64,000 bases of DNA from Nostoc sp. S4. Lineage in GTDB: Bacteria > Cyanobacteriota > Cyanobacteriia > Cyanobacteriales > Nostocaceae. Position numbers and translations under genes: made by a program. The notes under the pieces were generated by a model that saw only the letters and a list, made by a program, of their open reading frames with translations, made no database searches and was not told the origin of the DNA. Location of the stretch: positions 85,552 to 149,551 of the forward strand of contig JAQYWR010000011.1 in the NCBI GenBank assembly GCA_029379225.1, given 5' to 3'. How positions within the stretch are numbered: the first letter of the stretch is position 1; the number at the start of each line of letters is the position of its first letter. Below are positions 1-8,698 of the stretch, piece after piece.

Positions 1-569
1 TGATTGAGGATAGTGGCCAGTCGCTTGGTATTGGTATGGTGTTTCAACAAGCAGCATTATTTGATTCGCTGACGGTAGAGGAGAATGTAGGATTTTTACT
101 TTATCAAAATTCAAAACTACCGCGATCGCGCATTCGAGATCTAGTAAAAGAAAAATTGGAAATGGTAGGCTTGCCAGGAATAGGTGACCTTTACCCAGCA
201 GAACTTTCCGGGGGAATGCGAAAACGAGTTAGTTTTGCGCGTGCGATTATGTCTAACCCCGATAATCCTAAAGAAGGTGCAGAAGTTTTACTGTACGATG
301 AACCAACAGCCGGACTCGATCCAATTGCTTCAACAGTAATAGAAGATTTAATCCGCTGTTTGCAAAGTACACATGCAGTCTGTAGTACCTATGCTGTCGT
401 TACCCATCAAGACAGTACTATACGCCGTACAACTGATAAACTTATATTTTTGTATGAAGGTAAAGTACAGTGGCAGGGAACAGTTGATGAAATATACACT
501 ACAGAAAATCCTTCGATCAAACAATTTATTAGTGGAAGTGTCCAAGGACCGATTCAGGTTCTTGGTTAG
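1..569 (+). CDS. MlaF-like ABC transporter ATP-binding protein (5' end outside window)
   Basis: The reading frame is open from the first bases of the window, so the start and the Walker A motif lie upstream. Visible are a Q-loop (MVFQQAALF), the ABC signature LSGGMRKR, Walker B plus D-loop (LLYDEPTAGLDP) and the switch histidine (VVTHQ). The LSGGM signature and the MCE/MlaD gene that follows 299 bases downstream on the same strand place it in the Mla/Ttg2A lipid-transport group. Such ATPases energise phospholipid movement between inner and outer membrane from the cytoplasmic face. Assignment to the Mla type rests on the neighbour and signature. The ABC ATPase call itself is secure. Confidence 0.9.
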   Translation, partial: IEDSGQSLGIGMVFQQAALFDSLTVEENVGFLLYQNSKLPRSRIRDLVKEKLEMVGLPGIGDLYPAELSGGMRKRVSFARAIMSNPDNPKEGAEVLLYDEPTAGLDPIASTVIEDLIRCLQSTHAVCSTYAVVTHQDSTIRRTTDKLIFLYEGKVQWQGTVDEIYTTENPSIKQFISGSVQGPIQVLG

Positions 570-868
570 AAAGTTAGGAGTGAAAAATTAAGAGTTAGGA
601 GTTAAAACTTAAGAGTGAAATTTCACTCATAACTCTTAACCTCTAGCTCATAAGTAGGTTGGCGTAAATAATTATTGTTGGGATAAGGCAGTTCTTGCAG
701 GGAGCAGGGGGGAAGAGTTTGAGCCTTATTTACTTTTCTTCACACAGTTTGGTTTTATTGCACCGACTTACTTAACTACTACCGAAGCAACAAAAACGTC
801 TTTGGCTTTACTTATAACTCCTAATTCTTAACTCTTAATGATAATTAATTATTGGTTGGAAGGAAAAA
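570..868. repeat. Intergenic region with GAGTTAGG-type repeats and a palindrome
   Basis: About 300 bases without a gene. They contain variants of a short repeat (AGAGTTAGGAGTTAAAAC near 590-610 and its complement, CTAATTCTTAACTCTTAA, near 820-840). A perfect 16-base palindrome, GAGTGAAATTTCACTC, is nested in a wider TTAAGAG/CTCTTAA pairing near 605-640. It could form a hairpin after the ABC gene, but no T-run follows. The same repeat family recurs near 20390, 48365-48440, 60160 and 60320. A good Shine-Dalgarno (GGAAGGA) precedes the next gene. Confidence 0.6.
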
Positions 869-2344
869 ATGCGAGAAATCACAAGCCGCTTCACGTCTGG
901 GCGAACACTTAGAGAAGGTTCTGTAGGATTGTTACTCCTAGCAGGACTAGGGGTATTTGGAATAATCTTTTTGTGGTTAAGTAAATTCACTATTGCTCGC
1001 GGTTCATACAAAGCTATTGTCGAATTTGCTAATGCTGGAGGAATGCAAAAGGGAACGCCAGTTCGCTATCGTGGCTTTAAGGTAGGAAGTATTTCTCAGA
1101 TCAGGCCAGGAGCAAATGCCATTGATGTAGAGATTGAAATTCTCCAAAAAAACCTGATTATTCCTCGTAATGTAGTGATAGAAGCTAATCAAAGCGGACT
1201 AATTAGCGAAAGTGTTATTGATATCACACCAAAAGCAACGCTTCCCACTGAGGTGGCGATCGCTAAACCTCTAGACAAAAATTGTGATTCGAGCCTGATA
1301 GTTTGTAATGGCTCTCGATTAAAAGGTCAGCTCGGTATCAGTGTTGATGAACTAATTCGCAGTTCAACTGAACTAACTAATGTATACAAAGATCCAAAAT
1401 TTTCTAAAAATGTTAATGGAGTTTTGGAAGCCACTACAGTCGCCGCAAATAGTTTTACAGATTTGAGTCAGGATTTAAAAGGTTTGAGTAAAAGTTTGCA
1501 ACAACAGTTAAATACATTTTCAGCCACTGCTAATTCAGTGCAGCGAGCGACTAATCAACTTAATGTATCTGCAACTGAAACAGTAAATAAATTCGGTACG
1601 ACTGCAACTCAAGCAAATCGATTGCTGAACAATTTAGATAACTTGTTGACAACAAATCGTTCTTCACTGGTTAGTGCGCTGAACAATATTACCGAAACCA
1701 GCAACCAATTACGCGTTACAGTTAGTAGCTTATCACCAACTGTCAATCGCTTTACTAAAGGAGAATTACTAAATAATTTAGAAGCCCTCTCGAACAATGC
1801 GGCACAAGCTTCAGCTAATTTACGCGATGCTTCCAAAACTTTAAGCGATCCAAAGAATATCGTAGTATTGCAACAAACTTTAGATTCAGCACGGGTAACA
1901 TTTGAAAATACTCAAAAAATTACATCTGATTTAGATGAATTGACGGGCGATCCTACTTTCCGGCAAAATCTGCGGCAACTTGTAAATGGTCTAAGTAGTT
2001 TAGTATCTTCTACACAACAGATGCAGCAACAAATACAGGTTGCTACTACTCTAGATTCCGTCAAAACTGCTGTAAGCAAACCAAATAAAATAATTCCTAC
2101 CCCAGCCTTAATTCCAGAGAAGATATCTGATAAAAAACTGCTTTTGAAATTGCGATCGCCAATCAGCGAATCTCAGAAAAATCCTGATGTTTATGCAATT
2201 AATTCACCTCATGCTTTTGAGAGTACTATCACTAGCCCTCAACTAATCCCTACTCAACCTATCCCTAACTCATCCCAAGAAAACCTTCTCAAACAGCTGC
2301 GGGAATATGGCAAGCAACGAGAGCAACTGAAGACAGAAAAATAG
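869..2344 (+). CDS. MlaD/MCE domain lipid-transport protein
   Basis: A 491-residue protein with an N-terminal membrane helix (about residues 17-38) and an MCE/MlaD domain (about 44-122, with AGGMQKGTPVRYRGFKVG). A long helical, Asn/Gln/Thr/Ser-rich region to about residue 400 looks coiled-coil-like, and the tail is basic and Pro-rich. MCE proteins are anchored in the inner membrane and form periplasmic hexamers that shuttle lipids. The preceding ABC ATPase gene is the expected partner. The start is supported by a GGAAGGA Shine-Dalgarno six bases before the ATG. The MlaE-type permease is not in the window and may lie upstream. Confidence in the family is high; the lipid cargo cannot be told from sequence. 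Confidence 0.9.
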   Translation: MREITSRFTSGRTLREGSVGLLLLAGLGVFGIIFLWLSKFTIARGSYKAIVEFANAGGMQKGTPVRYRGFKVGSISQIRPGANAIDVEIEILQKNLIIPRNVVIEANQSGLISESVIDITPKATLPTEVAIAKPLDKNCDSSLIVCNGSRLKGQLGISVDELIRSSTELTNVYKDPKFSKNVNGVLEATTVAANSFTDLSQDLKGLSKSLQQQLNTFSATANSVQRATNQLNVSATETVNKFGTTATQANRLLNNLDNLLTTNRSSLVSALNNITETSNQLRVTVSSLSPTVNRFTKGELLNNLEALSNNAAQASANLRDASKTLSDPKNIVVLQQTLDSARVTFENTQKITSDLDELTGDPTFRQNLRQLVNGLSSLVSSTQQMQQQIQVATTLDSVKTAVSKPNKIIPTPALIPEKISDKKLLLKLRSPISESQKNPDVYAINSPHAFESTITSPQLIPTQPIPNSSQENLLKQLREYGKQREQLKTEK

Positions 2345-2473
2345 ACAAATCTCGCATTAGTCTTTGGCCAGTTTCTAAATAAAGAGAGTGAAAAATGTCA
2401 AGTAATGCCATCAAAAACCGCTGAAATACCTGACAAATTTTTAGGGCGATCGCTGCTCAAATGTTTTCAGGTT

Positions 2474-3055
2474 TTAATGTGAGTCGTATTGACTTTCTTT
2501 TGCTACTACTACGGTTGAATTCATCTCTGAATTTTTCTTGACTATAAACGGATAAATGAACAAATAAACACCGCTGACTGCCAATGTTGACATAAAAAAC
2601 AAAAATGACATTTCAATCAAATTATGAATCCAGGGGGCAAACCATCCTAACAATCCTCGATACTCTAAGAAATCGGTAGCATTAAAACCATACTTCAACA
2701 ACTTACCGTTGTGAGCATCAAGATACCACTCAAACAAACGTTTTTGATTTTCAAATCGATAAATGCTTAGAGATGGTAAATAGGCAATTTCATCAATGTC
2801 CTCTAAAGTGTTAATTCCCTTTGGATGCTGCGAGATAAATGCTTGTGAAGCCTGTTCTAAAGAGAGCAACGACTTGGTACTTTCTGCAACAGTTTGTGTT
2901 GGTGCTTTCCCATCAATCGTGGGTAAACCAGAACTGAAAGCGGGTGGAAGGGCAATTATTTCCATCAGGTAAATCCCAATGACCACAGCAAAGTAAAGAC
3001 CAACCCATCGATGAATTGTCCTCGACCATCTTGATAGAAACTGTTTAATTTTCAT
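2474..3055 (-). CDS. Small PepSY-type membrane protein
   Basis: About 194 residues. It starts with a basic amphipathic stretch and a first membrane helix containing RTIHRWVGLYFAVVIGIYL (around residues 8-30). A periplasmic PepSY-like middle follows (LLSLEQASQAF, then a WYLDAHNGKLLKYG strand-turn), and a second membrane helix lies near residues 148-172. The RxxHRWxGL pattern is typical of PepSY-associated transmembrane proteins, some of which are siderophore-iron reductases. This protein is far shorter than those. It overlaps the preceding methyltransferase gene by about 11 bases, and an AGGAGG sits four bases before the chosen ATG; an adjacent in-frame ATG at 3058 and another at 3091 are alternatives. 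The position in a run with a TonB receptor suggests a role in iron uptake, which is inference. Confidence 0.75.
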   Translation of the reverse strand: MKIKQFLSRWSRTIHRWVGLYFAVVIGIYLMEIIALPPAFSSGLPTIDGKAPTQTVAESTKSLLSLEQASQAFISQHPKGINTLEDIDEIAYLPSLSIYRFENQKRLFEWYLDAHNGKLLKYGFNATDFLEYRGLLGWFAPWIHNLIEMSFLFFMSTLAVSGVYLFIYPFIVKKNSEMNSTVVVAKESQYDSH

Positions 3056-3752
3056 CATCCCTCCTGACCTTAACTGAAAATTCTGTTCCACCCTTCATTT
3101 TTAAAGTTGATGATTGATAACCATTAACAGGGTTTTGTAAAAACTCAACATAATCTTTGAGCGGTTCCTTAAAGGTTTTGACATTATCAGAGATAACTAT
3201 TCCACCTAGTCGGATTGATGGATCTAGAATTTTTAATACATCTAATGCTAAGTGTATCCAGCCATCAATCAATACTAAATCGATAGTTTGATTAAAGGTT
3301 TTTAGTGTTTTTAAACCATCACCTTCTCGAATATCCACATAGGTTTCTAGTCCGGCTTCGGCAATATTTTTTCTGGCTTGCACGACTTTATCATGCACAA
3401 TTTCTGTACCAATAACAATGCCGCCACCATTGTCCCTCACAGCAGTCGCTAGATAAATTGTAGAAATTCCAAATGAAGTACCAAACTCAACAATAGTTTT
3501 GGCATTAATTGCACGGGCTATTAAATACAGGAATTCTCCTTGGTCTGGTTCAATAGGAATGTATTTATTGTTATAATATTCAGTTTTTGTGCTATCCCAC
3601 TGAATGCCCTTACCTAAAAGTAAGCCAGGAAGCTTTGGCAAGTAGTGGAGAATTAATCCAGGTAATTGCTTATTAGCTTCTGCGTGCAGTTGCGCTAAAA
3701 CAGTTTCAACTCTTGCATCGTTGAGTCCGCTTTTTTTAGATAATTTGCTCAT
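3045..3752 (-). CDS. Class I SAM-dependent O-methyltransferase-like protein
   Basis: A 235-residue Rossmann-fold methyltransferase. Motif I is VEFGTSFGIS (88-97), followed by an acidic residue after strand beta-2 (IGTEIVHDKV) and LIDGW (161-165) with the GGIVISDN strand after it. This layout resembles the Methyltransf_24/O-methyltransferase group, which usually modifies small molecules. The substrate is unknown. It is encoded 16 bases after the lipoprotein gene and overlaps the PepSY gene, so it is very likely co-transcribed with both. A link to siderophore or metal-ligand modification is only suggested by the nearby TonB receptor. Confidence 0.85.
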   Translation of the reverse strand: MSKLSKKSGLNDARVETVLAQLHAEANKQLPGLILHYLPKLPGLLLGKGIQWDSTKTEYYNNKYIPIEPDQGEFLYLIARAINAKTIVEFGTSFGISTIYLATAVRDNGGGIVIGTEIVHDKVVQARKNIAEAGLETYVDIREGDGLKTLKTFNQTIDLVLIDGWIHLALDVLKILDPSIRLGGIVISDNVKTFKEPLKDYVEFLQNPVNGYQSSTLKMKGGTEFSVKVRRDDEN

Positions 3753-3768
3753 AGTAATTACTACTTTC

Positions 3769-4512
3769 TTATATTATTTCAAGGTAAATACTCCGTACTC
3801 TTTGGTATACTTTGCCTGGTTTAAGCTTGTCTACGCCCTCAACAATCGCAATTAAATCACCGCTAGCAGTTAAAATGTGAAAGTTTCCTTTTACAGTCTT
3901 AAACTTGTATTGTTGTGGTTGCCCTGCCAAGGTAATTGCATCCTTAGATTTAGTAAAATTTTGAATTCGAGCATAATCCGCATCTCCTTTACCAACATAA
4001 AATGGTTCAGCTTTCGGGTTAGCAACAGTGATGAAGCTACCCAGGAGAAATTCATTCTTTGAACCTTTGGTTGCAATTAAAGTATCGACCTCACCAACGC
4101 CCAAAGTTTTCGGACGTATGGGAAACGAACCCTTCTTATCGGATACAATTTCAAAGTTCACGCTAGTCAGGGCAGGAGATTGACCAAAGCCAGTCACTGT
4201 ATCATTGCCACTAGTGCCTGTGAAGTATCCTTCAATCGCTTCTCCTTGGGGATTTTTGCCAGACTTCCCTACTTTTTCATAGCGATCTAAGGCAGATTTG
4301 AATTTTCCTGCTTGAATTAATTTGGCAACATCGGGATTTGCCAGCAGATAAATTTCTGAGTTGAAACCAGCTTTTTCCTGATTCTCTATCTCAGTTACGG
4401 AGATTTGACTTGCAGTAGATTGATTCGCTACGGGTGGTTGAGGTGTTGATTGACAAGCAACGGCGATCGCACTACTGGTAATTAACAAAGCACTGAATAA
4501 AAATCGTTTCAT
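3769..4512 (-). CDS. Lipoprotein with RTX-like segments
   Basis: A 247-residue protein with a lipoprotein signal (hydrophobic residues 4-18 ending in IAVAC, the lipobox cysteine at about residue 20) and a Pro/Gln/Ser/Thr-rich linker. A segment of the YLLANPDVAKLIQAGKF type follows, the kind seen in secreted haemolysin-like proteins. Next comes one GTSGNDTVTGFG repeat, which resembles a single calcium-binding RTX nonapeptide. The C-terminal half (DYARIQNFTKSKDAITLAG and onward) looks like the flanking beta-roll region of such proteins. It probably sits in a membrane facing the periplasm or outside. Function is unknown; the lipoprotein call is firm. Confidence 0.75.
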   Translation of the reverse strand: MKRFLFSALLITSSAIAVACQSTPQPPVANQSTASQISVTEIENQEKAGFNSEIYLLANPDVAKLIQAGKFKSALDRYEKVGKSGKNPQGEAIEGYFTGTSGNDTVTGFGQSPALTSVNFEIVSDKKGSFPIRPKTLGVGEVDTLIATKGSKNEFLLGSFITVANPKAEPFYVGKGDADYARIQNFTKSKDAITLAGQPQQYKFKTVKGNFHILTASGDLIAIVEGVDKLKPGKVYQRVRSIYLEII

Positions 4513-4590
4513 TGTAATTATCTGGTTAATGATTAACAGCTAATAGAATGTTTGAGCAGCATCAATGATGGTGAAGGATTTACATACACA

Positions 4591-5421
4591 TCAGCCTGAT
4601 GACAGGGGTAAAACTTTGGTTTCAATAATCAAACTGGCATTGCGAAAGTAGGGCAGTTTGGCAATCCAGGGAATCCATCGCAGGGCATTAAGTCGATGGG
4701 GATAACGATAATTTTCCTGCACTAACGAAAGCACCTGGGCGATCGCTAATCCCATTCCATTGAGATCGCGTTCATTTTTGACAAACCACTGCATCGGCGC
4801 ACCTAGTTGTGCCAACCATTTAGCGACTTTGCCTTTACTCGCACCTCCCACAACATCAAACATGAACGTGGCATTGGCAAACCGCTGACGCAATTGATTA
4901 ATTAATTGCTGCACTTGCTCAACAGTAAAGTACATGAGCAATCCTTCAGCAATAATTAATAGATGCTCGGATGGGCAATTTGGTAACTCGTCCATCCAGC
5001 CAAAATCTAAGGCAGAACGACTGATGAAACGATGTTGTTGTGTTTCACTATCCAACTGACGACGCAGATTTGTCACTTCAGGCAAATCTAAATCGAGCCA
5101 GCATTTGCAGCCTTGCCCAACTCGGTAATAACGGGTGGATAATCCCGCACCGAGTTCGATTACAACGGCATCAGGATGACTGGCAATGTGTTGTCGAGCA
5201 ACTCGATCGAACGCATTTGCCCGCACTGCCCAACTGAGTTGAGAAAGCGGTTGATAAAAGCGATCGAGATCGGTGTCCCAGGCGATCGCTTGCCACCATT
5301 CAAATATTTCGGGATCGCGAAATAACGCATCAGTCTGGCGTTGATGTTCATCCACTCGGGCGCGGGTAGTCATCAGCATAGTACGCGGAACGCCTGTGAG
5401 TTTTGTCGGAAATTGAGTCAT
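4591..5421 (-). CDS. Leucine carboxyl methyltransferase (LCMT/PPM1)-family protein
   Basis: A 276-residue SAM-dependent methyltransferase with the family's motif I, VVIELGAGLSTRYYR (86-100), the WLDLDLPEV acidic strand, and the AEGLLMYF segment characteristic of LCMT/PPM1/TcmP-like enzymes. In bacteria these usually act on small-molecule carboxyl or hydroxyl groups, often in secondary metabolism. The gene lies between a TonB receptor gene and a lipoprotein gene on the same strand, so this locus has two unrelated methyltransferases. The substrate is unknown. Confidence 0.85.
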   Translation of the reverse strand: MTQFPTKLTGVPRTMLMTTRARVDEHQRQTDALFRDPEIFEWWQAIAWDTDLDRFYQPLSQLSWAVRANAFDRVARQHIASHPDAVVIELGAGLSTRYYRVGQGCKCWLDLDLPEVTNLRRQLDSETQQHRFISRSALDFGWMDELPNCPSEHLLIIAEGLLMYFTVEQVQQLINQLRQRFANATFMFDVVGGASKGKVAKWLAQLGAPMQWFVKNERDLNGMGLAIAQVLSLVQENYRYPHRLNALRWIPWIAKLPYFRNASLIIETKVLPLSSG

Positions 5422-5571
5422 TTTATAAATTAGCCTTAGAAAATAGCAGTTATAGCCGATGGTGAACTATCTTGAAATTTCCTCTAACTACCCCCTCAAT
5501 CCCCTTGATGGATTGGTAGGAAGAAATCTGGCTGCTTCCCTCCCCAAGACATCGTTAAGGGTTCCGTGGGG

Positions 5572-8238
5572 TTAAAACTGCACCGAAACCGAGCCAATCA
5601 CCGTGAATGGTTCGCCAAAATTGTTGCCTCCGCTTCGCAGATTCGATACACTTTCGATGTAATTGACATCAGTAAGATTTTTGAAGTTAAGGCCAAATCG
5701 CCAATTATTACGCCGATAAAAAACTGCTGCATTTGTAATAAAATAACCATCTGCCTGATAGCTATTAGCTAAATCCCCCTGTCTTTCATCAACATAATTA
5801 AATCCAACTCCCACCCCTAAACCCTGCAAATTACCGCGCTGAATTTCATAAGTTGTCCACAGACTGGCACTATGTTCGGGAACACCATATAACCTATTGC
5901 CAACCAATTCGGGATTGGTATCAGCAGTGACTTCACCATCAATGTAGGCGTAGTTAGCGACGATCTTCCATCCCGGCAATATTTCTCCGGCGACATCAAA
6001 TTCAACCCCACGACTGCGCTGTTCTCCAGATGCAATAGATGCAAGGGGGAAGTTGGGATCGGTGACTGCTACATTTTGTTTGGTAATGTCAAAATATGCC
6101 AACGTAGCAAACAGTTTACCGTCTAGAAACTCCGTTTTGACACCAAACTCATATCCCTTACCCCGTTGCGGTTCCAAGGGTTCACCCGTTGCTGTATTTG
6201 TCGTATTGGGAGTGAAGGATTCTGAGTAACTGGCGTACAAAGATACAGCTTTGCTCGGTTGGTAAAGAATCCCCACACGCGGAGTAAAAGCATCATCATT
6301 TTGAGTCGTCTCACCCGGTTGTGTCACCTGCCCCGGCACGTTGACTGTTTTTGATTCTATGGTGTCGTAGCGGATGCCTGCTAACAGCTTCAAATTCTCG
6401 AACAATGAAATCTGATCTTGCAGATAGAATCCCCAGCGATTGGATGTTTCATCAGTGCCGCCATAGGGCGGTAATGTATCCTCGCTGGGTTTAGCCACTC
6501 CGTAAACCGGATTGAAAAGATTCAACGGTATAGGAGTAGTAAAATCAAACACTGTGAAAAAGTTTGTTGCACTATGAATGTAGTCTGCACCGAATAAAAG
6601 AGTGTGATTTATAGAACCCGTAGCAAACTCACCTATAACGTTGGCTTGCAAACTATAATTCTCATCGTGTCCTTCTTGGGAGGCGAAGAAGCGATTCACC
6701 GTACCTGTTGCCTCGTCAAAAGAAAGGTTAAGGGCAACGACGTTGAAATCGTAGTCATAGGAGGAATAGCGAAAGGCATTGCGTAATTTCCAATTCCGAC
6801 TGAACCGATGTTCCAAGTTATAACCAACATTTAGATATTCATTTGTCACCGTGTCACTGGGTTCAGTGGCAATGCGATCGCGTGGAACATCAGCAACCCT
6901 GTTGCCACTAGCTGGGATACCAAAATCAGCCGGACGATTATTGTCGAGATATTCCAGCGAAATACCTAAATCGGTGCGATCGTCTATTTTCCAGGTAAGT
7001 GTAGGCGCAATGAAGATTCGCTGGTCTTCTTGGTCAAAGTTGCGAAAGCTGTCCAATCTCTGGTACAACCCATTCAGACGGTAGAGTACTTTCCCATCGG
7101 CGCTTAAGGGGCCAGAAATGTCAAAGCGGGGTCGGACAATACCCTGGCTTCCCACTTGTAATTCTGTTTCATAAAACGACTGGGACAAGGGCTGCTTGGA
7201 CACAGCATTAATCAATCCTCCGGGTTCAATCGCACCATACAAGATAGATGCTGGTCCCTTAAGAACTTCAATCCGCTCCAAATTCGCTACTTCTAAAGGC
7301 GCTTGAACAACGCCATACCGTCTAAATCCATCGCGCAAAATCGGGGCATCAGTAAACCCTCGGATGGTGAAATTTGCACCACTCCTGTTGCTTGCACTTC
7401 CCTGGTAAGTGATACCACTGACATTGCGGAGCGCTTCTTCTGTGCGTGTGACTTGCTGATCTCGAATTATCTCTTGAGGAACTACCTGAATTGAGAATGG
7501 AATGTCCCGGATAGGGGTATCAGTTCCAGTGGCAGTGGAGGCATTTGGTACACGATACTCGTCTTGCTCTCCCGTCACCAACAATTCAATCGGTTCATTA
7601 GTTTGTGAGTTAGGTGGTTGCTCTGGCTTGGTTTGAGTTCCCGGCTGTTGTGTTGGCGGTTGCTGTGGCGTCTGTACTGAAGATGTAACTGGTGTCAACC
7701 CGAAAATTAGACCTTCATCGCTATCAAACAACTCAACAGTAGGTAAACCCGCTTCACCCGTTACTGTTACTCTGATAGTATTGGTATCGAGATTTATTAC
7801 CGTTATCTCACTAAGACCCGTAATTGGCTTATCCGAACGGAATGTGAATGCTTCGCCTGACGGTAGGCGCAGTTGAGCATTGGGGATGTCAGTGATAAAG
7901 CTATTGCCAGCACTGCGGTTTATTATTTGTAACTGTTGACCTTTCGAGGTCTGTAAAATTACCTCTACACCTTTGTCGGTATCATTTGCCTTGACTCCTA
8001 TCACTTGCACAACTTCTGAAGTCAGTGCTGTTGCTAAAGTGCTGGAAAATCCTACTTCACCCAGTCTTGGAATCTCTCTAATTGTTCTGGAACTGAGTAG
8101 TGCTGAAACAACAGATTTACACTGTGCTTGTTTGTTGACTTCAGTAGCTCTTACGCTTATTGCAACACACAACCAAATAGAACTTGTGACCAAAACAATC
8201 TTTAATATTTGCTTCAATACCATTTTCCACCCCTGCAC
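5572..8238 (-). CDS. AMIN-domain TonB-dependent siderophore receptor
   Basis: An 888-residue outer-membrane receptor. It has a signal peptide (to about residue 32), an AMIN domain (about 60-180) and a Pro/Gln/Thr linker. A plug domain (about 230-350) carries IPFSIQVVPQEIIRDQQ and TIRGF, and a 22-strand-type barrel ends in a C-terminal Phe (SVSVQF). The plug motifs match siderophore receptors of the FhuA/FhuE type. AMIN fused to a TonB receptor is a known cyanobacterial arrangement. The chosen start is a GTG preceded by GGAG at five bases; an ATG five codons later (after AGGGG) is also possible. A Fur-box-like site and an inverted TTGAGAATA pair lie upstream, consistent with iron control. The siderophore transported is unknown. 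Confidence 0.93.
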   Translation of the reverse strand: MQGWKMVLKQILKIVLVTSSIWLCVAISVRATEVNKQAQCKSVVSALLSSRTIREIPRLGEVGFSSTLATALTSEVVQVIGVKANDTDKGVEVILQTSKGQQLQIINRSAGNSFITDIPNAQLRLPSGEAFTFRSDKPITGLSEITVINLDTNTIRVTVTGEAGLPTVELFDSDEGLIFGLTPVTSSVQTPQQPPTQQPGTQTKPEQPPNSQTNEPIELLVTGEQDEYRVPNASTATGTDTPIRDIPFSIQVVPQEIIRDQQVTRTEEALRNVSGITYQGSASNRSGANFTIRGFTDAPILRDGFRRYGVVQAPLEVANLERIEVLKGPASILYGAIEPGGLINAVSKQPLSQSFYETELQVGSQGIVRPRFDISGPLSADGKVLYRLNGLYQRLDSFRNFDQEDQRIFIAPTLTWKIDDRTDLGISLEYLDNNRPADFGIPASGNRVADVPRDRIATEPSDTVTNEYLNVGYNLEHRFSRNWKLRNAFRYSSYDYDFNVVALNLSFDEATGTVNRFFASQEGHDENYSLQANVIGEFATGSINHTLLFGADYIHSATNFFTVFDFTTPIPLNLFNPVYGVAKPSEDTLPPYGGTDETSNRWGFYLQDQISLFENLKLLAGIRYDTIESKTVNVPGQVTQPGETTQNDDAFTPRVGILYQPSKAVSLYASYSESFTPNTTNTATGEPLEPQRGKGYEFGVKTEFLDGKLFATLAYFDITKQNVAVTDPNFPLASIASGEQRSRGVEFDVAGEILPGWKIVANYAYIDGEVTADTNPELVGNRLYGVPEHSASLWTTYEIQRGNLQGLGVGVGFNYVDERQGDLANSYQADGYFITNAAVFYRRNNWRFGLNFKNLTDVNYIESVSNLRSGGNNFGEPFTVIGSVSVQF

Positions 8239-8313
8239 CTGCTCTCCAGCTACTACTTACTCTCAATCAAGCAGCGAATAGCTCTTATTTCCTGAAATTT
8301 AGCAATCAGCTAG

Positions 8314-8365
8314 TTGAGAATAAATATTACAGGAGATTATTAGATAATTGCAAACTATTCTCAAT
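8314..8365 (-). promoter_or_regulatory. Candidate Fur-type operator upstream of the TonB receptor
   Basis: A perfect 9-base inverted pair, TTGAGAATA at 8314-8322 and TATTCTCAA at 8356-8364, lies 76-126 bases before the receptor start. The right-hand element is part of GATAAT-N8-ATTCTC (8343-8362), which resembles two inverted halves of the Fur consensus with one extra spacer base. On the coding strand, TTGAGA and TAATAA at a 16-base spacing could serve as -35 and -10 boxes overlapping the site. Evidence is pattern resemblance only. Confidence 0.35.
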
Positions 8366-8600
8366 TTACTTGACAAACAAAAATAACGAACAGCAAAATT
8401 TTGCTTTGATTGCTGTGATTTAAGTTACATTTTTATTTAAGTTAATTGAAAACTATCCTAGAAGTAGAAACTTATTAATGATATTTATTTGGAATTTGCT
8501 AAATTAATTCCGATAATCACACTGGCAGTAAGGGAGTTCTAAATAAAAAATATCCATCGTGGGAGCAGGGGAGTCTCTTGAGGCAAGGGGAAAAATAACC

Positions 8601-8697
8601 AATGACCAATACTTCTCTACGAGAGGCTGCGCCAACGGCTTACCTCGGCTTTGCTCGGCACAAGTCGCTCAGTACAAGTGACAAATGACGAATGACA
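8601..8697. repeat. Dispersed repeat, copy 1 (core GCTCAGTACAAGTG)
   Basis: This segment shares the order ATGACCAATACTTC, then CTCGGCTTTGCTCGGCACAAG (given here in parts: CTCGGCTTTGCTC and GGCACAAG), then GCTCAGTACAAGTG and a TGAC-rich tail with segments at 11622-11740 and 57523-57659. It also contains TCTACGAGAGGCTGCGC, a relative of the palindromic repeat inserted in the Uma2 pseudogene. The rest of the 8239-8698 intergenic region is AT-rich and holds no gene that can be recognised. Confidence 0.7.
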
Positions 8698-8698
8698 A

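Noticed and set aside
4591..5421. Plus-strand and other minus-strand frames inside this gene
   Set aside because: They are open only by chance; the main frame has complete methyltransferase motifs.
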